Counted from the stretch's first letter, positions 40,194 to 55,300 are shown. The stretch is 64,000 nt of DNA from Syngnathus acus (GCF_901709675.1 NC_051101.1:7458501-7522500), one strand, 5' to 3'. Notes: generated by a model from the letters alone, not told the origin. Numbers and translations: made by a program.

Positions 40194-40322
40194 AGATATT
40201 GTGCAGCGGCATTTGGAAAAGGTGTGCAAAGGATGTCTCCTCCGCGGCTGACAGGAGCTCTACGCTCCTTTTCTAATGTCACCAGGAAGGAGGATTTTAA
40301 TGAGAAACTCTGCGATCTCAAG
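40194..40322 (+). CDS. ascc3: ASCC3 exon 2: start codon, residues 1-30
   Basis: The coding part is 40233-40322. The ATG is followed by [17 protein letters not shown], the conserved ASCC3 N-terminus (human [17 protein letters not shown]). The acceptor is a tandem TAGCAG (40188-40193), so two versions of the 5' UTR differing by three bases are possible. The donor is GTAAAT at 40323; phase 0. Confidence 0.93.
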
Positions 40323-43300
40323 GTAAATTGTAAATTAAAACCTATTCTCTTAAAGCCTATATAGCTCATTGAGCGAATAGTCTGTTGGGTATACCATAAT
40401 AATGATTGTCATTGGTGTAACATGCATCTAGAAATTATATGATCATATTGAACTTATTATATTAATTTATTGATTGGTGTTTTATTTAGACCAAACGTTT
40501 GAAGAGACAGGAGCTATTTGCAAAAGAAGGGCTGACGTGGCAGAAGATTTTCCACTTCTGCACTGATCATCAGGATAAAATGAAGCGACAAGCTGTCCAT
40601 CAGGAATTAAAGAACCTTCTTGCTGCAGCCAAACAGATAGGTAACACAGTCTGCTGTCTGCACACACGCAAACAAAATAACTACTTGTTGAAAAATGTTA
40701 AGTGGATTTGGACTTCATTCAAGTGGTGGAGTGTCTGAAGTACATTTGGACAAACACCTCTCATAACATAAAGTAAAAAAAAATCTATATATATATATCT
40801 ACCAAGTGATGAACTTGTAAATTGAGGCTCTGGTAATTGTGATGAATTAGTTAGAATGGAAAAAAAAGTTGTAATCATGTTACCACATCCCTAAAACCTT
40901 TTTTCAGGAAGCAGAAATACCAGGAAATGTGAGTCAGAATAGAAATTGGAGCAATATTTTGTGTGCTGTCATTCCTTATTTTTTGTCTGATTTACAGTGG
41001 GGAGCGAAAATGGTCAAGAGGCAATTGAGCATGCTGCTGTCTTTCTACTTGAAACATTCCACAACAAAGACCATGTGGGCACAGAGGAGACTCGGGGCAT
41101 TAAGCAGATGTTTGGCCCTTTTCCCTCTTCTGCTGCAGAAGTTTCTTTTTCTTGTGTGGCACGGCTGGTGGATTTACTTAGAGATTCTAGAATTGACGAA
41201 TTTATCCAGCCGTATTGCTCCAAACGCAAACCTCAACAAGGGTCTTCTTTTGGACACAATGTCGCCTTCTCCCAGGAGTGCTTTATGCTGGAACCGCTGG
41301 AAGAACTGCCCTGCTTTGGCGTTAAAGATCTGAGCATGAGCTTGGACTTTACCAACTTCCTAAACAATCAACAAAGTAGGATGAATGTTGTCAACGAGGG
41401 AGAAATACACCCCACAGAAAGATCTTTGGCGAATGAAACTATCCTCCGGTCAGAAGTGGATAAATATTTGAGTCAGGGAAATATTATATCATCTAGCCCA
41501 GAGGATCTGTGCACGTCTCTATTTGAGATGCTTGCCTCCCACAAAAGCAATGATGAGCTGCAGAATGAGGTAAGTGTTTTGTCAAAAATTCCATTTAAAA
41601 TAGAAGGAAATATCTTTATATTTGGGTCACTTAGAGTTAGGGTTGTTTGTTTCTTAGCACCACAAAGCAGAATGCATTTATTTATTAATAATGATCTGTA
41701 TCTGTATCTGATCACGGTTCTATGCTGCTGATTCTGATCATCAATGAGTGCTGTCGGTCGATACCAATTCCGATTTTGGTGACCCACGCTGTTGCTTTTG
41801 TGAAACACTCGTCTAGATAGGTGCATTTGTGTATTCTTGCTGTAGTTAGCATGAATGTCTGTTTGAATTTTTAGCCTACAGCAACTCATTTGTCCCTTTC
41901 TTTCCTCTTCTGTCTAGTTATTTGAGTTACTTGGCCCAGAAGGTCTTGAAATGATCTCCACACTTCTGCAGCAGAGAATCATTATTGTTGACACCCTGCT
42001 GAACATCCCTCCACTTTCCCAGCCACAGTCAGGTAATTCACACATTTTTTCCATGTTTTATAATATGGATGGATGGATGGATGGATGGATGGATGGATGG
42101 ATGGATGGATGGATGGATGGATGGATGGATGGATGGATGGATGGAGTTCTTATTAATAGCATAGTATCCAACAAATTGAGGAAGGGGGAATACAGAAAAA
42201 GTAATGGAGCAAATGTGTGTGGGACACTCGTGTTAGAATCTGGGTAGCAGCAAGATGGAAACAGCAGGTTGAATCTCTAGATAAGATCAAGTCGAAATCA
42301 TTCATTTCAATCAGCACAGGCTGCAATGCAATCATCACAGCTCATCTGTTTTCAGGAGCAAATCGGACTCTTATTGAGTTGTTGAGCTTTAAACAGATAG
42401 ACTGCGACAGGGAACTTTAACACCTTCTATGCCGCTTGTGCCTTGCGTGATCATTTGTTTCTACTTATTAATCATTTAGATTTTTCTTACTTTAAATGCT
42501 TGATCGCCAATCCAGCATTCTTTTTTATGTGACCATTCAGCGCTGATCAGCCCGGCTGATATTTGGTCTATCACTAGTTTTTGATTGACACTTGAAAGCT
42601 GATCCGGGCATGTTTTCATTTCATTCTGTGTATGAGAGTGGAAACAACAGTTGATGATTGTAAAACCTCATTTTGCACAATGCATTTTTATAATCATTCA
42701 AATTTGGCAGTGTTGTGAATAATACTCTTCTCTGTGGTGTCACATTTACAAAATATATTTATCCTGCCTTTACACGGACTAACATCATTTGAAAACCAAC
42801 CTTGTAACCTTATTATTTCCCTCCCTTCCAGATTCTCTCCGTAAAGTCAGTGATGAAGTTACAAGGCCCACCTTTGGCTGTCAGGTGACCATTCAATCCG
42901 AACAGGAAAGACAGTTGATGAAGATATTCCGCAGGGAGGAGAAAAAAGAGAGGAAGAAGGGAAAAGGAACTGATGATGTGGAAGGCGCAGACGCTTTCGT
43001 GAACTTTGACCCAAAAGAGATGAGAGCCCAGCGGTATATCTGATCGCTCGTCTTTTTGTTGGTCTCCTTTCTTTCCTCTTTTCTTTGTCCTTTACTCTAC
43101 ATGAGGTCTTGTTATATCTGACAAGCTACAGCATTTTTAGAAAAAAACTGCAGATGTTGTCGTGTTATTCTTTGCTCCTCACCCCGATAAGCCAGTTCAT
43201 TAAGAAACTGCTTAACTGTTTTCTTTATTTTTTTACATTTGTACGTAATAATTAAATATCTTTCACACAGGGAGCACGCTCTGCTGACTGCTCGTCAGGA

Positions 43301-46300
43301 ACCTGTACTTACTAGAGAAAGAGTGTATGAACGCATTAAATACCCAAATGTCTATGACAGCTATGCGGAGGCCACAAAGGCACCTGCCTTTATTGGAGGA
43401 GCCAGGGTAAGCCCTTTTATGAATATTTTTTGAACATTTTATTGTACAGCAAAGTACAGTTTGGTATTAATTCCAGACCTGCATGTAACACACTGCGATT
43501 CAGAGGGATTATATTAATTAATTAAATCAACAAATGAATGAATAAATTAAAAAAATGAATAAATAATTAATTCTTATGTCCACCAATGCCCCTGTTCACA
43601 AAGTTGTTTACAAACAAAGGAGCTACATTTTTTGATAGATTTTCTGTGATAAAAATGTTTTTATGTACGTATGTTATAAGATGGTTGATCAAAATATCCA
43701 CATTGTGTCACAATTAGTATTAGTGCGTCATCAAATAGACGGCGACAGAATTGAAGTATTTTTCAAACTTTGTAATTCCTTTCTATTGGTTGCGGTATAT
43801 TTTTTTGTATCAGATTGTTATAAAATATAGATTTTTCATGGAAATATACTGTACATTGTGCAGCCTCACTTTATGACAACTTGCATAGAATGATATACAA
43901 TGCAATAGCTGTATCAAATATAGTGGCCCTAAAATGTTGACTGTCAGGGGTATATTATTTTAACATTGTTTATGATCATTGTACTCTAATAAACAATAAG
44001 GAACATATTGATAAATGGGACCTCTGGGACATATTAATACAAAATCCTATCATTTATTTCACTCTCTTCTTATGTTGTTTGTAAACAGATGCTGCTTCCT
44101 GAGAGAATCCGCAGAGATAATACTAAAATGTATGAAGAGGTGGAAATTCCACCCAATGAACCAATGCCTATTGGTTTTGAAGAGAAACCCATATACATCT
44201 CTGAACTGGATGAGGTAAGATAACATGGTGTGCATTGTAGTTTGACTTTGTCCATTCACTTTCTTCGGGTGTTATTCATTTGAGAGTCTCTGTGTTCTTG
44301 TCATGTTGTTTTTGACAGCTATTTTGGTTTTAATCTTAATTATTTGTACAAAAATGCTGCATTAGTTTTTGTCTCACATTTTTATCATCTCTGTGTGTGT
44401 ATGTGTGTGCACGCACACCATTTAATACAGATTGGACAACTAGTATTCAAAGGAATGAAGCGTCTTAACAGGATCCAATCATTGGTGTTTGAGACAGCCT
44501 ACAACACGAACGAAAACCTTCTAATCTGCGCCCCAACTGGTGCTGGCAAGACCAACATTGCAATGCTGACTGTCCTTCACGAGATTCGGCAACACATACA
44601 ACCTGGTGGTGTCATCAAAAAAGATGAATTCAAGGTACAGTAGGATTATAAGCAGGGCTCAAAACTGTGAGCAAAATGGTAAAACAAACAGAACCTTTGT
44701 TGTAATATTGGAAAATAGTGTCAGATCATGAAAGAGTTTTGGTGTTATTTAGGGTTATTATAATGTGCCCAGTGCTAATATAGTGACGGTGATGCCTCAT
44801 GCTCTATGCTGCAAACTAGAATACCCCTGCTAAGATCTGACCAGCACCAAAGTATCTTCTGCACAAACAGTGTGCGCTTCACAACTGGATCAAGAAGCAA
44901 TTACAAGCACACTTCATGTGCATGGCTATTTCTTAATCATGAAGTATGACACACAAATGCACTTCTTATAGACAACGATGTGTTGAAATACGGCAGCCCA
45001 CTCAAAAGGTATCTGTGTGTCTTTTTAATCCATGGTGTCAAACTGAGCATCGACTAAATAATTCAGACGCATAGAGACTTTGTTCTCAGTAGTGTTCACA
45101 CATTGGTTCACCTACAAAAAGACAAACTTCACAACTGTACTTTATTTCAGTAACTGTTTTTTTTTTTTCAATTTTTCTATGGAAGTTTATCACCAGCATT
45201 TTACAAGCTCCTCTTTCCTGTCCATTAGCCCTTATCACTCTCTACCCCTTCCTTCATCTTCAGTTATCCACTGTTCAATTTACCCTACTTTGGCGTCTAC
45301 ATTTCTCCTTTAATCTGTCACACAGTCGACTTATTTTTGTATCTCCAGATAGTGTACGTTGCTCCAATGAAAGCTTTGGCAGCTGAGATGACGAACTACT
45401 TCAGTAAACGATTGGAGCCACTGGGCATCACTGTCAAAGAACTTACTGGTGACATGCAGCTAACCAAAGGGGAGATTCTACGAACACAGGTACCCACTAC
45501 GTAAACGGTAAAAACACATATACAGTATGTTCCCAGGGACCATGGAGTGGTTTTGTTCTTTGACAAAAACATCTGCAAATGCCAATATATCCTAAACAGT
45601 GTGTATTTTGCACTCTTAATAATGTGTGGTCCTGTTTGAGCCACAGTGATATTTCGTCACATCTTGAACTAGAACAATTTTAACTATAATTTCAAGATAG
45701 CCTATCATGCGTGGAGGCTTACAAAGTTTGCACATATGTTACTGGTTAATGACTCCGAATACCATTTATCAAAAATAAATGTGAGATTATCAAAAATAAA
45801 TGAATCTTCTACGGGTCCCTTCCTGCTACCATTTGTAAGTTTTATATTCCTTTCCTCGAGTACTTTATTTTGAGTGATGTCCTAGAATGAAGTCATTCAG
45901 GAGATTTGATAAAGTCAATTGAATTCCACAAGGTTATAAAATGTCCACACACCCTTGTTCGAAAGCCAGCTTTTTGTAATTCGGTTTTTGACAAATAAAC
46001 TGACTTGAAAATGTCAAAATGGTTTGTTTTTCAGACGTTGTCTCACCACTTAGTAATTTGGACGATCGAGCAGAATCGAGCTCTCGTCATTAGGCGTAAT
46101 TTACAACAGCAATTATAAAAGATTGATCATCGTCAACAAACAATCGATATTTTATTTGTAAATGAATATCTGTCATGGAAGATGTTTTCTTTTCTGTCTC
46201 CAGATGTTAGTGACCACCCCAGAAAAGTGGGATGTTGTGACAAGAAAGAGTGTTGGAGACATTGCTCTCTCCCAAATCGTACGTCTCTTAATCTTGGATG

Positions 46301-49300
46301 AAGTTCACCTTCTTCATGAAGATCGAGGACCAGTGCTGGAAAGCCTTGTGGCCCGGACCATCAGACAGGTATAGGAGGATATCACTAATCAGTTTTCCCT
46401 GAAATGTTTCCGAATCCTGCATTGTCAGCTGAAAATGAGCTTATTTTGTAAACAAGTTTATCAAGCAGTTTATGTTTACTGCATTGCTCATTGACCATGG
46501 AAACTCTATAGAATTATATATTTATTTATTTTTGCCTATCAGGTGGAGTCCACCCAGAGTATGATTAGGATTCTGGGATTATCAGCCACTCTTCCCAACT
46601 ATCTAGATGTGGCCACCTTCTTGCACGTCAACCCATATATTGGCCTCTTCTTCTTCGATAGTCGTTTCAGACCGGTGCCGCTTGGACAGACCTTTGTTGG
46701 CATCAAAACTACTAACAAGGTAAAAGAACACTGATCACACTCTGTGGAAGGCAATCACGACCATCACGGATTATAAATCTCGTCCGCAAACCTTTGCAAT
46801 GACGTCTTGTTGAACAAATCGAACAGCTTTTTTTTTTTTTTTTTATATCAACCTTAGTAAAAAACATGAACATGGTGACCAGGTTAGGTGACTTTGCTTA
46901 GATGAATGACATGTATACGTAACATGAGGTATATAGTTGTGCCAGTTGTTTTGACAATAATGGCTAGGTTGAGTAATTTCCGGTGGATAGTAAATTTATA
47001 TTGCTGTACAAGCAATAAAGTGACTACTCCAAAGCACTTTACATCCAAGTTGCATTTCTATTGCATTATCCCTTGAGAGGATATAATTCTAAATAGTGGC
47101 TGAGTTGTGAGCTGTTGGATATTACAACAATCCATGATTCGCAATTGACACCAGATTTTGCTGTGAAATAACGTGCTGTGTCTTTTGACTCCTCAAACAG
47201 TATAATAATTTTATATGAATAAAAACATGACATGACTTGGTGAATTAAATTAACAAATTTTCTATTCTGCCTAGCTCCAGCAAATGCATGACATGGAGGA
47301 GGTTTGCTATAACAAAGTTGTAGAACAAGTCAAGGCTGGTCATCAGGTAATTTCTCCACCCTTTTCATTTATGATGCATATATTGACTTACATTTTGATA
47401 TGTGTAATGATAATTAGAATGATGATGATAACAATAAGAAGAAGAATGATAAAATGATAATCTATCGCTTCAGGTAATGGTGTTCGTCCATGCTCGTAAC
47501 GCCACAGTGAGGACAGCCATGGCGCTAATCGAGATGGCTAAGAATCATGGAGAATCGTGTATCTTTCAACCAGACCACGGTCCAGACTACGGCCAGTGTG
47601 AAAAACAGGTACAAAGCAAATCAGCATTACATACAGTATAATCTGTGTCTGTTGTAGCTATACCGAAATTGTGAGTGTGGATGTGCACCTGCCAATGTTT
47701 GTGTGTGTCCATGTGTGCATGCAATGGAGAAAGGAAGGGTAATTAATAGTTATAGCACTGTGAGAGTACGCCGAGGTGGAGCTCTATTCTCCCACAGAGG
47801 ACGGTCAACCGAGCTGAAATTCCCATATTTAAATCACTTGCAGCAGAAGCCAGTGTGATAAATTTAGTAACCCTTTTCCTTCATTCCCTCGGGCTGAGCC
47901 ATGATTGATGTGTCTCTAATCTCCTCTCTATTTAAAAGGGATATGTATACAAATCAGATCACTTTTCTTGCTTTCCAAAGCTGGAAATAGAGACAGGAGA
48001 TTATGCCGGGCGACTAAAAATGGTGCCTCGTCGCCTGATTAGTCTTTGAAGCAGATTTTCAAAAGCAATTGTCTCAACGGTGCCTGAAATATGTGCTCAT
48101 AGAATGCACCGAGTTTACATTTCCTCAACCCAAGCTCAGCGCAATAAGTATTATCCACTCCATTAATTTTACTTTGAGCATTTGTCGGTCGAGCACTTGT
48201 GCGCTTGTGAAGCAAGGGGCATCAGGGTGATTCCACTTAAAGCCCACACCGAGATAATGCACCGCTTATTTGCTCTCTGAAAATTGCCCTGCATTAATAT
48301 TTATAGGTGTGCTAATCCCTAATATGCATATGCAGAGAATTAAAGCACCTCTAAGGCAAGCCATCTAAATGAATATTTATCTTGCTTAAAAGACAGAAGT
48401 CTAAACAACTTTTCTATTTTTTCTCTTCCAATGTTATTTAATTGGTTTTATCATGGGAGTGTGCATCTTTTACCACAACTTCAAAAAGCAATTACTGTTG
48501 AATAAAATGTTTGGTGAACTTTAGACAGAACATTCTGGTAATTCTACCCAATTGTGGCAAGTAATGTATCTGTTAACACTTCATATAATGCATTATAGAG
48601 AATTAACTTAGTTGCACACGTGCATTTTGCTATTTGTCTTTTCAACCTATATTTAATTGAATACACTACAAAGACAACAAACTGATAACAGTTATTGCTT
48701 ATGTGCAAATATTTTCTCATTTTGGATTTGACGTATGTAGCACGTTCCAAAAAAGCTGGTGTAGGCCCAAACGAGACTGGCAAAGTTGAGTAATGCTCCA
48801 GAACACCGGTGACCCTTGTGAGGATAAAGCCGTTCGGATATTGGACGGATGCATTTGCAGTTGCATGTATTTGCCAAATTAATAAAAAAATCAATGTCGT
48901 TTTTTTAAGCCATTTAAAATGTAATGACCATAGAATTGTGATACAGCGCAATTTAATATTTCCCTGACTTTATATTATATTTTTATTTTCTGTTATTTGC
49001 ATTTTGCTGTGCTTACTGTTGTCCTCTTGTTAGTACATTGAAATAATTTCGGTAGATACCATGATTCAATCCAGAATTGCTGTCTGCATGAGCCTGCTTG
49101 ACTTTTTGCCTGTGTTGCTAATCAAGCTTCTGCCTTCTCAAGTTGGCCCTTCTTTGTTTACCTTGCAGTGGTTAAGCCACCCAAGATTACTGTAGAGTTT
49201 AAGAGACATCTAGTGGCCCTACAGGGTATTTACAATACATAACTGTTTTGTAACCCTGTCGCAATTTTGAAGTCTCGAATAGAAGAGAGAGGTTTCAAGC

Positions 49301-52300
49301 TTCCAAGGAGATACTGTACATTGTGAATGCCTTCAAAGAAGTATGCACAAAAAATTGTAAAAAATAAGTAATGACAAAGGCAAAGGACCTTCATTGTGTC
49401 ATATATCATTTGATATACATTGTCTTTCCTTGTTGAGGGAGGTCTGTATTATCAAAGACCCTGCATATTATTCAAATGCTCAGCTTAACTTTGTTTCCAA
49501 TGAAGACAGACTGCATCTGATTATGGAGCCCCCGGGGATTTCACATCAGCAACACACACACCTCATTAATATGCGTTTGCTTTCATTTGCTGCTATTTTT
49601 AAGAAACTAGTCCAACACCTGTCCACGCTTCGTGTCAGATTTATGACAACCTGTCACCATGCTCAAAACAGCGTCGTGGTACATTGATCAACAGCAATGA
49701 GCCACGGCGCAAAGAAAAATGAATGATTCTGTTGGTATGGATAAAATAATATTCAAATTAGAATCCCACCCACTGCAAAAATAATGATAGAATAGTTTTG
49801 CAGTGCAGAATAGTACATTTGCATCTAGTTGTTGGATGTATGGTTCAAATAAATTATAATTCATAATCACGTTACAGACATGTTAAAAGGCTCCTTACCT
49901 GTCATAAAACAGCAAGTTTTTAACCTCATACTGAGGCCAATTTTTTCAACAAGTTTCTTCCTATGCAATTGAAGAAATCACAAATCTTCAAATTGCTTTC
50001 ATTTCAATTTAAAAATAATGCTGTAGTTTTCATTTTCAACTGGTAAATAAACCTCCAAGGTACGCTGAGATTCTCTGCACGTTCGCAAGCAAGATCAACA
50101 ATGAACAGAGTTGGCAGCTAGTTATCTGTGGACAGAGTGAGCTTTGCAGCAGCAGCATCAGCAAGTGGCAGAGCCTAATGGGATCTGATGAGGAGCTTAG
50201 GTCACTGCCATCTCAGATGTAGCTATGGCACAGCAGACATCAGCGCTGACTCACCTCAGATTAGGGCCTCGAATCAAGTTTGTAACACACAGACACATCA
50301 AAGCAAAGCCTCTGCTGCAGCATTTCAATTGCCTTCCTTTCCTCTTACGGAATGACCCAGATGAGGAAAAAAAGTGGAATCATGATGGAAAACCAACAAA
50401 CAAACGCTACAACACTGCCCCACTAATACTTTCGTATACCACCCCAGGCTGTTGTAATAGATTGCAGTCGCTGAAGCACAAATTTAACTAACCTGTGACA
50501 AACACCATCATTGCTCATCATTCTGGTTACGACTTCCTCTGAATGATCTTAGTGTGTGTTGGGAAGCTGCGTTTCCTTCCTCAGGTGCTGTTTGCATTGT
50601 TTATTGTAGCTGCATCAACAACTTCCATATATGTATTGGATTGCTGGTTTGAACTTGAGGAATCTAATTGTTTCCTTAGTGCAAAAATCTAATTTTTCTC
50701 AGCTCTTTTGTATGTCCAACTTTAAGTGCTATAATTTCTCTTTTTAATCCTGAATTGTATGTTCCGTACTTCCGTAATACCCTTTGCCACTCATATTATT
50801 ACCACTCATCAATTTGTTCTGCCACCGATACAACTTGAAAATTAAAAACTATGAAAGAAATTATTTACTTAGACCTTTAGATTTCTGGAAAGCAAAATGA
50901 CATACACATCTCGTCCATACCTTTGATTTAACACGAACTCTCAGCTTAACTCCTGGCATGTTATGGCCCATCTTTACTGTGCAGTAGCCTGGTGTGCTTT
51001 AACCTTCATTTAGATGCCCGCCGAATGAGATAAAGCCCTATAATGAGAACTCCCATCGAGCACAACCAGGTCACAATCCACCTGTCAATCATAGATACAT
51101 TTCAATCTGCGTGTGTGCGCGCATGTGTGTATGAGTGACTTGATTTCTTTTAACCAGTCTCTTTTGCCTGAAATTTTAGATCCTGCGCTCCAGAAACAAA
51201 CAAATGAAGGAGATGTTTCCAGATGGTTTTGGGATCCACCATGCAGGCATGCTGCGGGCTGACCGCAATTTGATGGAGAATATGTTCTCTAGAGGGTACC
51301 TCAAGGTGCTTGTCTGTACTGCCACCTTGGCTTGGGGAGTGAACCTGCCAGCCCATGCTGTTATAATTAAGGTACTTTTTTTATTTTTTTATTTCATTAG
51401 GTTACCTTTTACTTGCATCTTTTTTAACCTACAGTTGGTATATAAAATGTCTACACACCCCTGTTCAAAATAAATCATCTCAACATCTTGCAACTCACAA
51501 AACCTGGCATTTGAAAATTGGTGTTTGAAATCTATCTATCCCGTTTTCGATCAAACAAATTGTCACTTGGGTCATACGTGAGCTGAAGCTTAGTGACTTG
51601 GGTGAGAGACTGTTTACCAGCCAATTGCAGGGCACATGTTGAGCATTCACACTCATATTCACAAGTTAACTCAGGACAATACTTATTTTCATGTATGTCT
51701 TTGTTCAGATCATTTTTAATTGTATGTGTTCCTGTCTCTTTGCGGTTCCAGGGGACACAGATTTATGATGCCAAGCGTGGTACCCTGGTTGATCTTGGCA
51801 TACTAGACGTGATGCAAATCTTTGGTCGTGCAGGACGGCCACAGTTTGACAAGTATGGGGAAGGCACCATCATTACCACCCATGAAAAGCTCAGCCATTA
51901 CCTGACTCTGCTCACCCAGCAGAATCCCATTGAGAGTCAATTTCTTGACAGCCTGGCTGACAACCTCAATGCTGAGGTCAGTTTCTGGAAAAACACTCTT
52001 TGTTGTTTTCGTGTAGTCATTCAATAATACTACATTCAACAGAGACTGATGATTAAAGTGATCTTTTGACTCCTGCTGTTGTAGATTGCTTTGGGTACGG
52101 TCACCAATGTGGATGAGGCGGTGAAGTGGCTCAGTTACACTTACCTCTATGTCCGCATGAGGGCTAATCCACTTGCATATGGTATCAACTATAAGGCTTT
52201 GCAGGTTTGTGATCTCAATTCCAACTTTCAGACGTTTTTCAAGATGTAATCACAATTGTTTTTTTCTAGTGTTTTTAGATCATATATACAATATGTATCT

Positions 52301-55300
52301 CATGATTAGGATTTTGTGTTTCAGATGGATCCGTCATTAGCGCTGTACAGAAAGGAGCTCGTGGAAGAGTCAGGTAGAAAGTTGGACAAAGCCAGGATGA
52401 TCCGTTTTGAGGAGCGCACTGGCTACTTTGCCTCCACTGACTTGGGGAGGACGTCCAGCCACTTCTACATCAGATACAACACTATAGAGGTAGAGAAATA
52501 CAGCTGAAAAGCAGCCAGAAACAATTTCTCAAGAATTGTGATAGCCGAGGATATTCAAAGAGTTTTTTTATATTTCTTTCCCCTTTCTCCATGAAGACAT
52601 TCAATGAACTTTTCAACTCTCAGCGAACAGAAGCTGACATCCTCAGTATTGTGTCTAAAGCTGAGGAATTTGAACAGCTTAAGGTAAGTTGCCAGGTCTA
52701 TGATTCAGAAAGAAGTTCACACCACAAACCAAAGGGGAATCATAATGTAGGCAAAACAATGAAAACAACTAAATGGTTCATTATACAATTGCAAATATGT
52801 TGTTTTGGACTTTGTTTATATTTCAAAAGCCATGTGGCTTTGGTTCAAAGTGCTCATGTTTGGGAATCATGCTGGCAGGTTCGTGAAGAAGAGATGGAGG
52901 AGCTGGAGCAGATGCTGTGTAACTACTGTGAGCTCCCCGCGACAGGTGGAGTGGAAAATGGCTACGGCAAGGTTAACATTCTGTTGCAGACTTACATAAG
53001 TCGTGGAGATGTTGACAGCTTCTCCCTCATCTCAGACCTCTCATATGTTGCACAGGTAATAAACAAACTATTCAAACTATTATTAAAACAATTGATGAGA
53101 ATTGTCTGATTTTCTTCTACTTTTGACACTTTCCAGAATGCTGCTCGAATTGTCAGAGCATTGTTTGAGATTGCTCTAAGAAAGCGTTGGCCGGCCATGA
53201 CCTATCGATTGCTCACACTCTGCAAAGTCATTGACAAGCGGCTTTGGGGCTTTGCCCACCCTCTTCGTCAGTTCTCCAACTTGAGCCACGTTGTTCTGAC
53301 TCGATTAGAGGAGAAGAATCTCACAGTTGATAAATTAAAGGATATGAGGAAGGATGAAATTGGTAAGAAGAAAGGGCTGTTTATGAACTTGACATTTGAC
53401 ACACAAGGGCCACCACTCATAAGTATTCTGTTTAATTCTTGTTCCATGAATCCAGTATAAATTATGTTACCATGTTTTCACTCGTGCTACAATGCATTTT
53501 TACTTTTAAAATGTTTGTGTTTAGGTTTTGATGAGCCCTAGTTGAAAATATTCCCTGTCATAATGTCAACATATGAATCAAACATGGAGACAAAAACATT
53601 TAAATTTGTATGTGAAATTTTGGTTATATATATTTTTTTTATAGTGTGTAATACCAGGTGTGTTGTTTCCAGGCCACATGCTGCATCATGTAAACATCGG
53701 GTTGACAGTGAAACAGTGTGTTCATCAGATCCCTTCAATCACAATGGAGGCCAGCGTTCAACCAATCACACGAACTGTCCTGCGCGTCCGTCTCATTGTC
53801 ACACCTGACTTCCGCTGGAATGATCAGGTCGGTATGGTGGCTCTTGGCCATGATTTCTTGCAATTATTATTAGTTTTTGAGTAAATTGAAACAATTCTTT
53901 GGTGGTGTGCTGTGACATATTTCTTGTGTAAAATCACTTATTTGTGTTTGGGAAACACTGGGGGTGAGAGGTCAAATTCATTAATGGTGGCAAAAATATA
54001 CCCCCCACCAAAAAACAAAAGTATGTACTATACTTAAACTTACAATCTGCTGACCTTTTTATGAAGAATTTAACAAGTTAATTCCATATGGTCCCATACC
54101 TTTTCTTGTTACTGTATGCTCAGAGACATCAAGTTATCTATTCATTTTGGGTCATCATTCAAAGGTATGACAATTACTGTCGATGCCAATATCCAATCTC
54201 TCTCATTTCTTTCATGGTTCAGGTACATGGGTCAGTGGGTGAGCCCTGGTGGTTGTGGGTGGAGGACCCAATCAATGATCACATCTACCACTCTGAGTAC
54301 TTCCTCCTCCAGAAAAAGCAGGTTGGTTGGATGACATCATAAAGTATAGTACATGTTTTTATTACTAGTACAGTACTAAAAAATAAGCAATAAAAAAATC
54401 AATATAAATTTCATAGTCCAGCATATTTTTTGCATATATTGTTTGTATTGTATTGTAAAACATTTGCCCTTGGTAAATTGCTACTAAATATATTGCAATT
54501 ATATTTTTGGGCAATTGTGCTATTAAGCTAACCACATGTAATATCCTTTCTTTATAATTTGAAGGTTCTGCGAATCCATTGTATCAAAAATAAATTTGAA
54601 CTTGGCATCATGATTGCGTCTTTCTAAGAGTATTTGTGTATGTGTTCCTTATTCTGTTTAGGTGGTAACGGGGGAACCGCAGCACATTGTGTTCACCATT
54701 CCCATCTTTGAACCGCTACCCTCTCAGTACTACATCAAGGCAGTGTCTGACCGTTGGCTTGGTGCCGAAGCCATCTGCATCATCAATTTCCAAAACCTTA
54801 TCTTGCCTGAGCGACACCCTCCACACACAGGTACTCCGTCGTACAGAAAACCAAAATACCAGACTAGAACGACTAGATAATGTGATTTCTTTAGAAATTG
54901 TGTGTGAATGTTTTTTATTTTCCATGAATATATCTTCCAATCCATGTTATATTTACCTCACAGAGTTGTTGGACCTGCAGCCATTGCCAGTGAAAGCTTT
55001 GGGATGCCCGGAGTATGAAAGCTTGTACAAGTTCACTCATTTCAACCCCATCCAGACACAGATTTTCCACACACTCTATCACACTGATACTAATGTGCTG
55101 TTGGGGGCACCAACGGGCTCTGGAAAGACCATAGCTGCTGAGATTGCCATGTTCAGAGTCTTCAACAAGTACCCAAGCGCTAAGGTTAGAAATGTCAACT
55201 CTAACCCAGCAGTCTTACTTTTGTGAAGGCCTTTGTTTATACCATTTTCCATTTATCATATACCATTTTTCTATTTATGTAGATGTCTATGTACCGGAAT

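Larger units (their letters stand above)
47609..51179 (+). other. ascc3: ASCC3 intron 14
   Basis: 3.57 kb, against a typical 70-900 bases for the other internal introns. It holds four enhancer-like blocks (listed separately) and AT-rich spacer. Open frames at 48544-48951, 49394-49687 and 50225-50491 lack splice sites and recognisable motifs. Confidence 0.9.

Noticed and set aside
42065-42247. Open frame with repeated MDGW
   Set aside because: Translation of the ATGG microsatellite.
48544-48951. 135-codon minus-strand open frame in ASCC3 intron 14
   Set aside because: No domain, no splice sites, AT-rich codons and no similarity I recognise.
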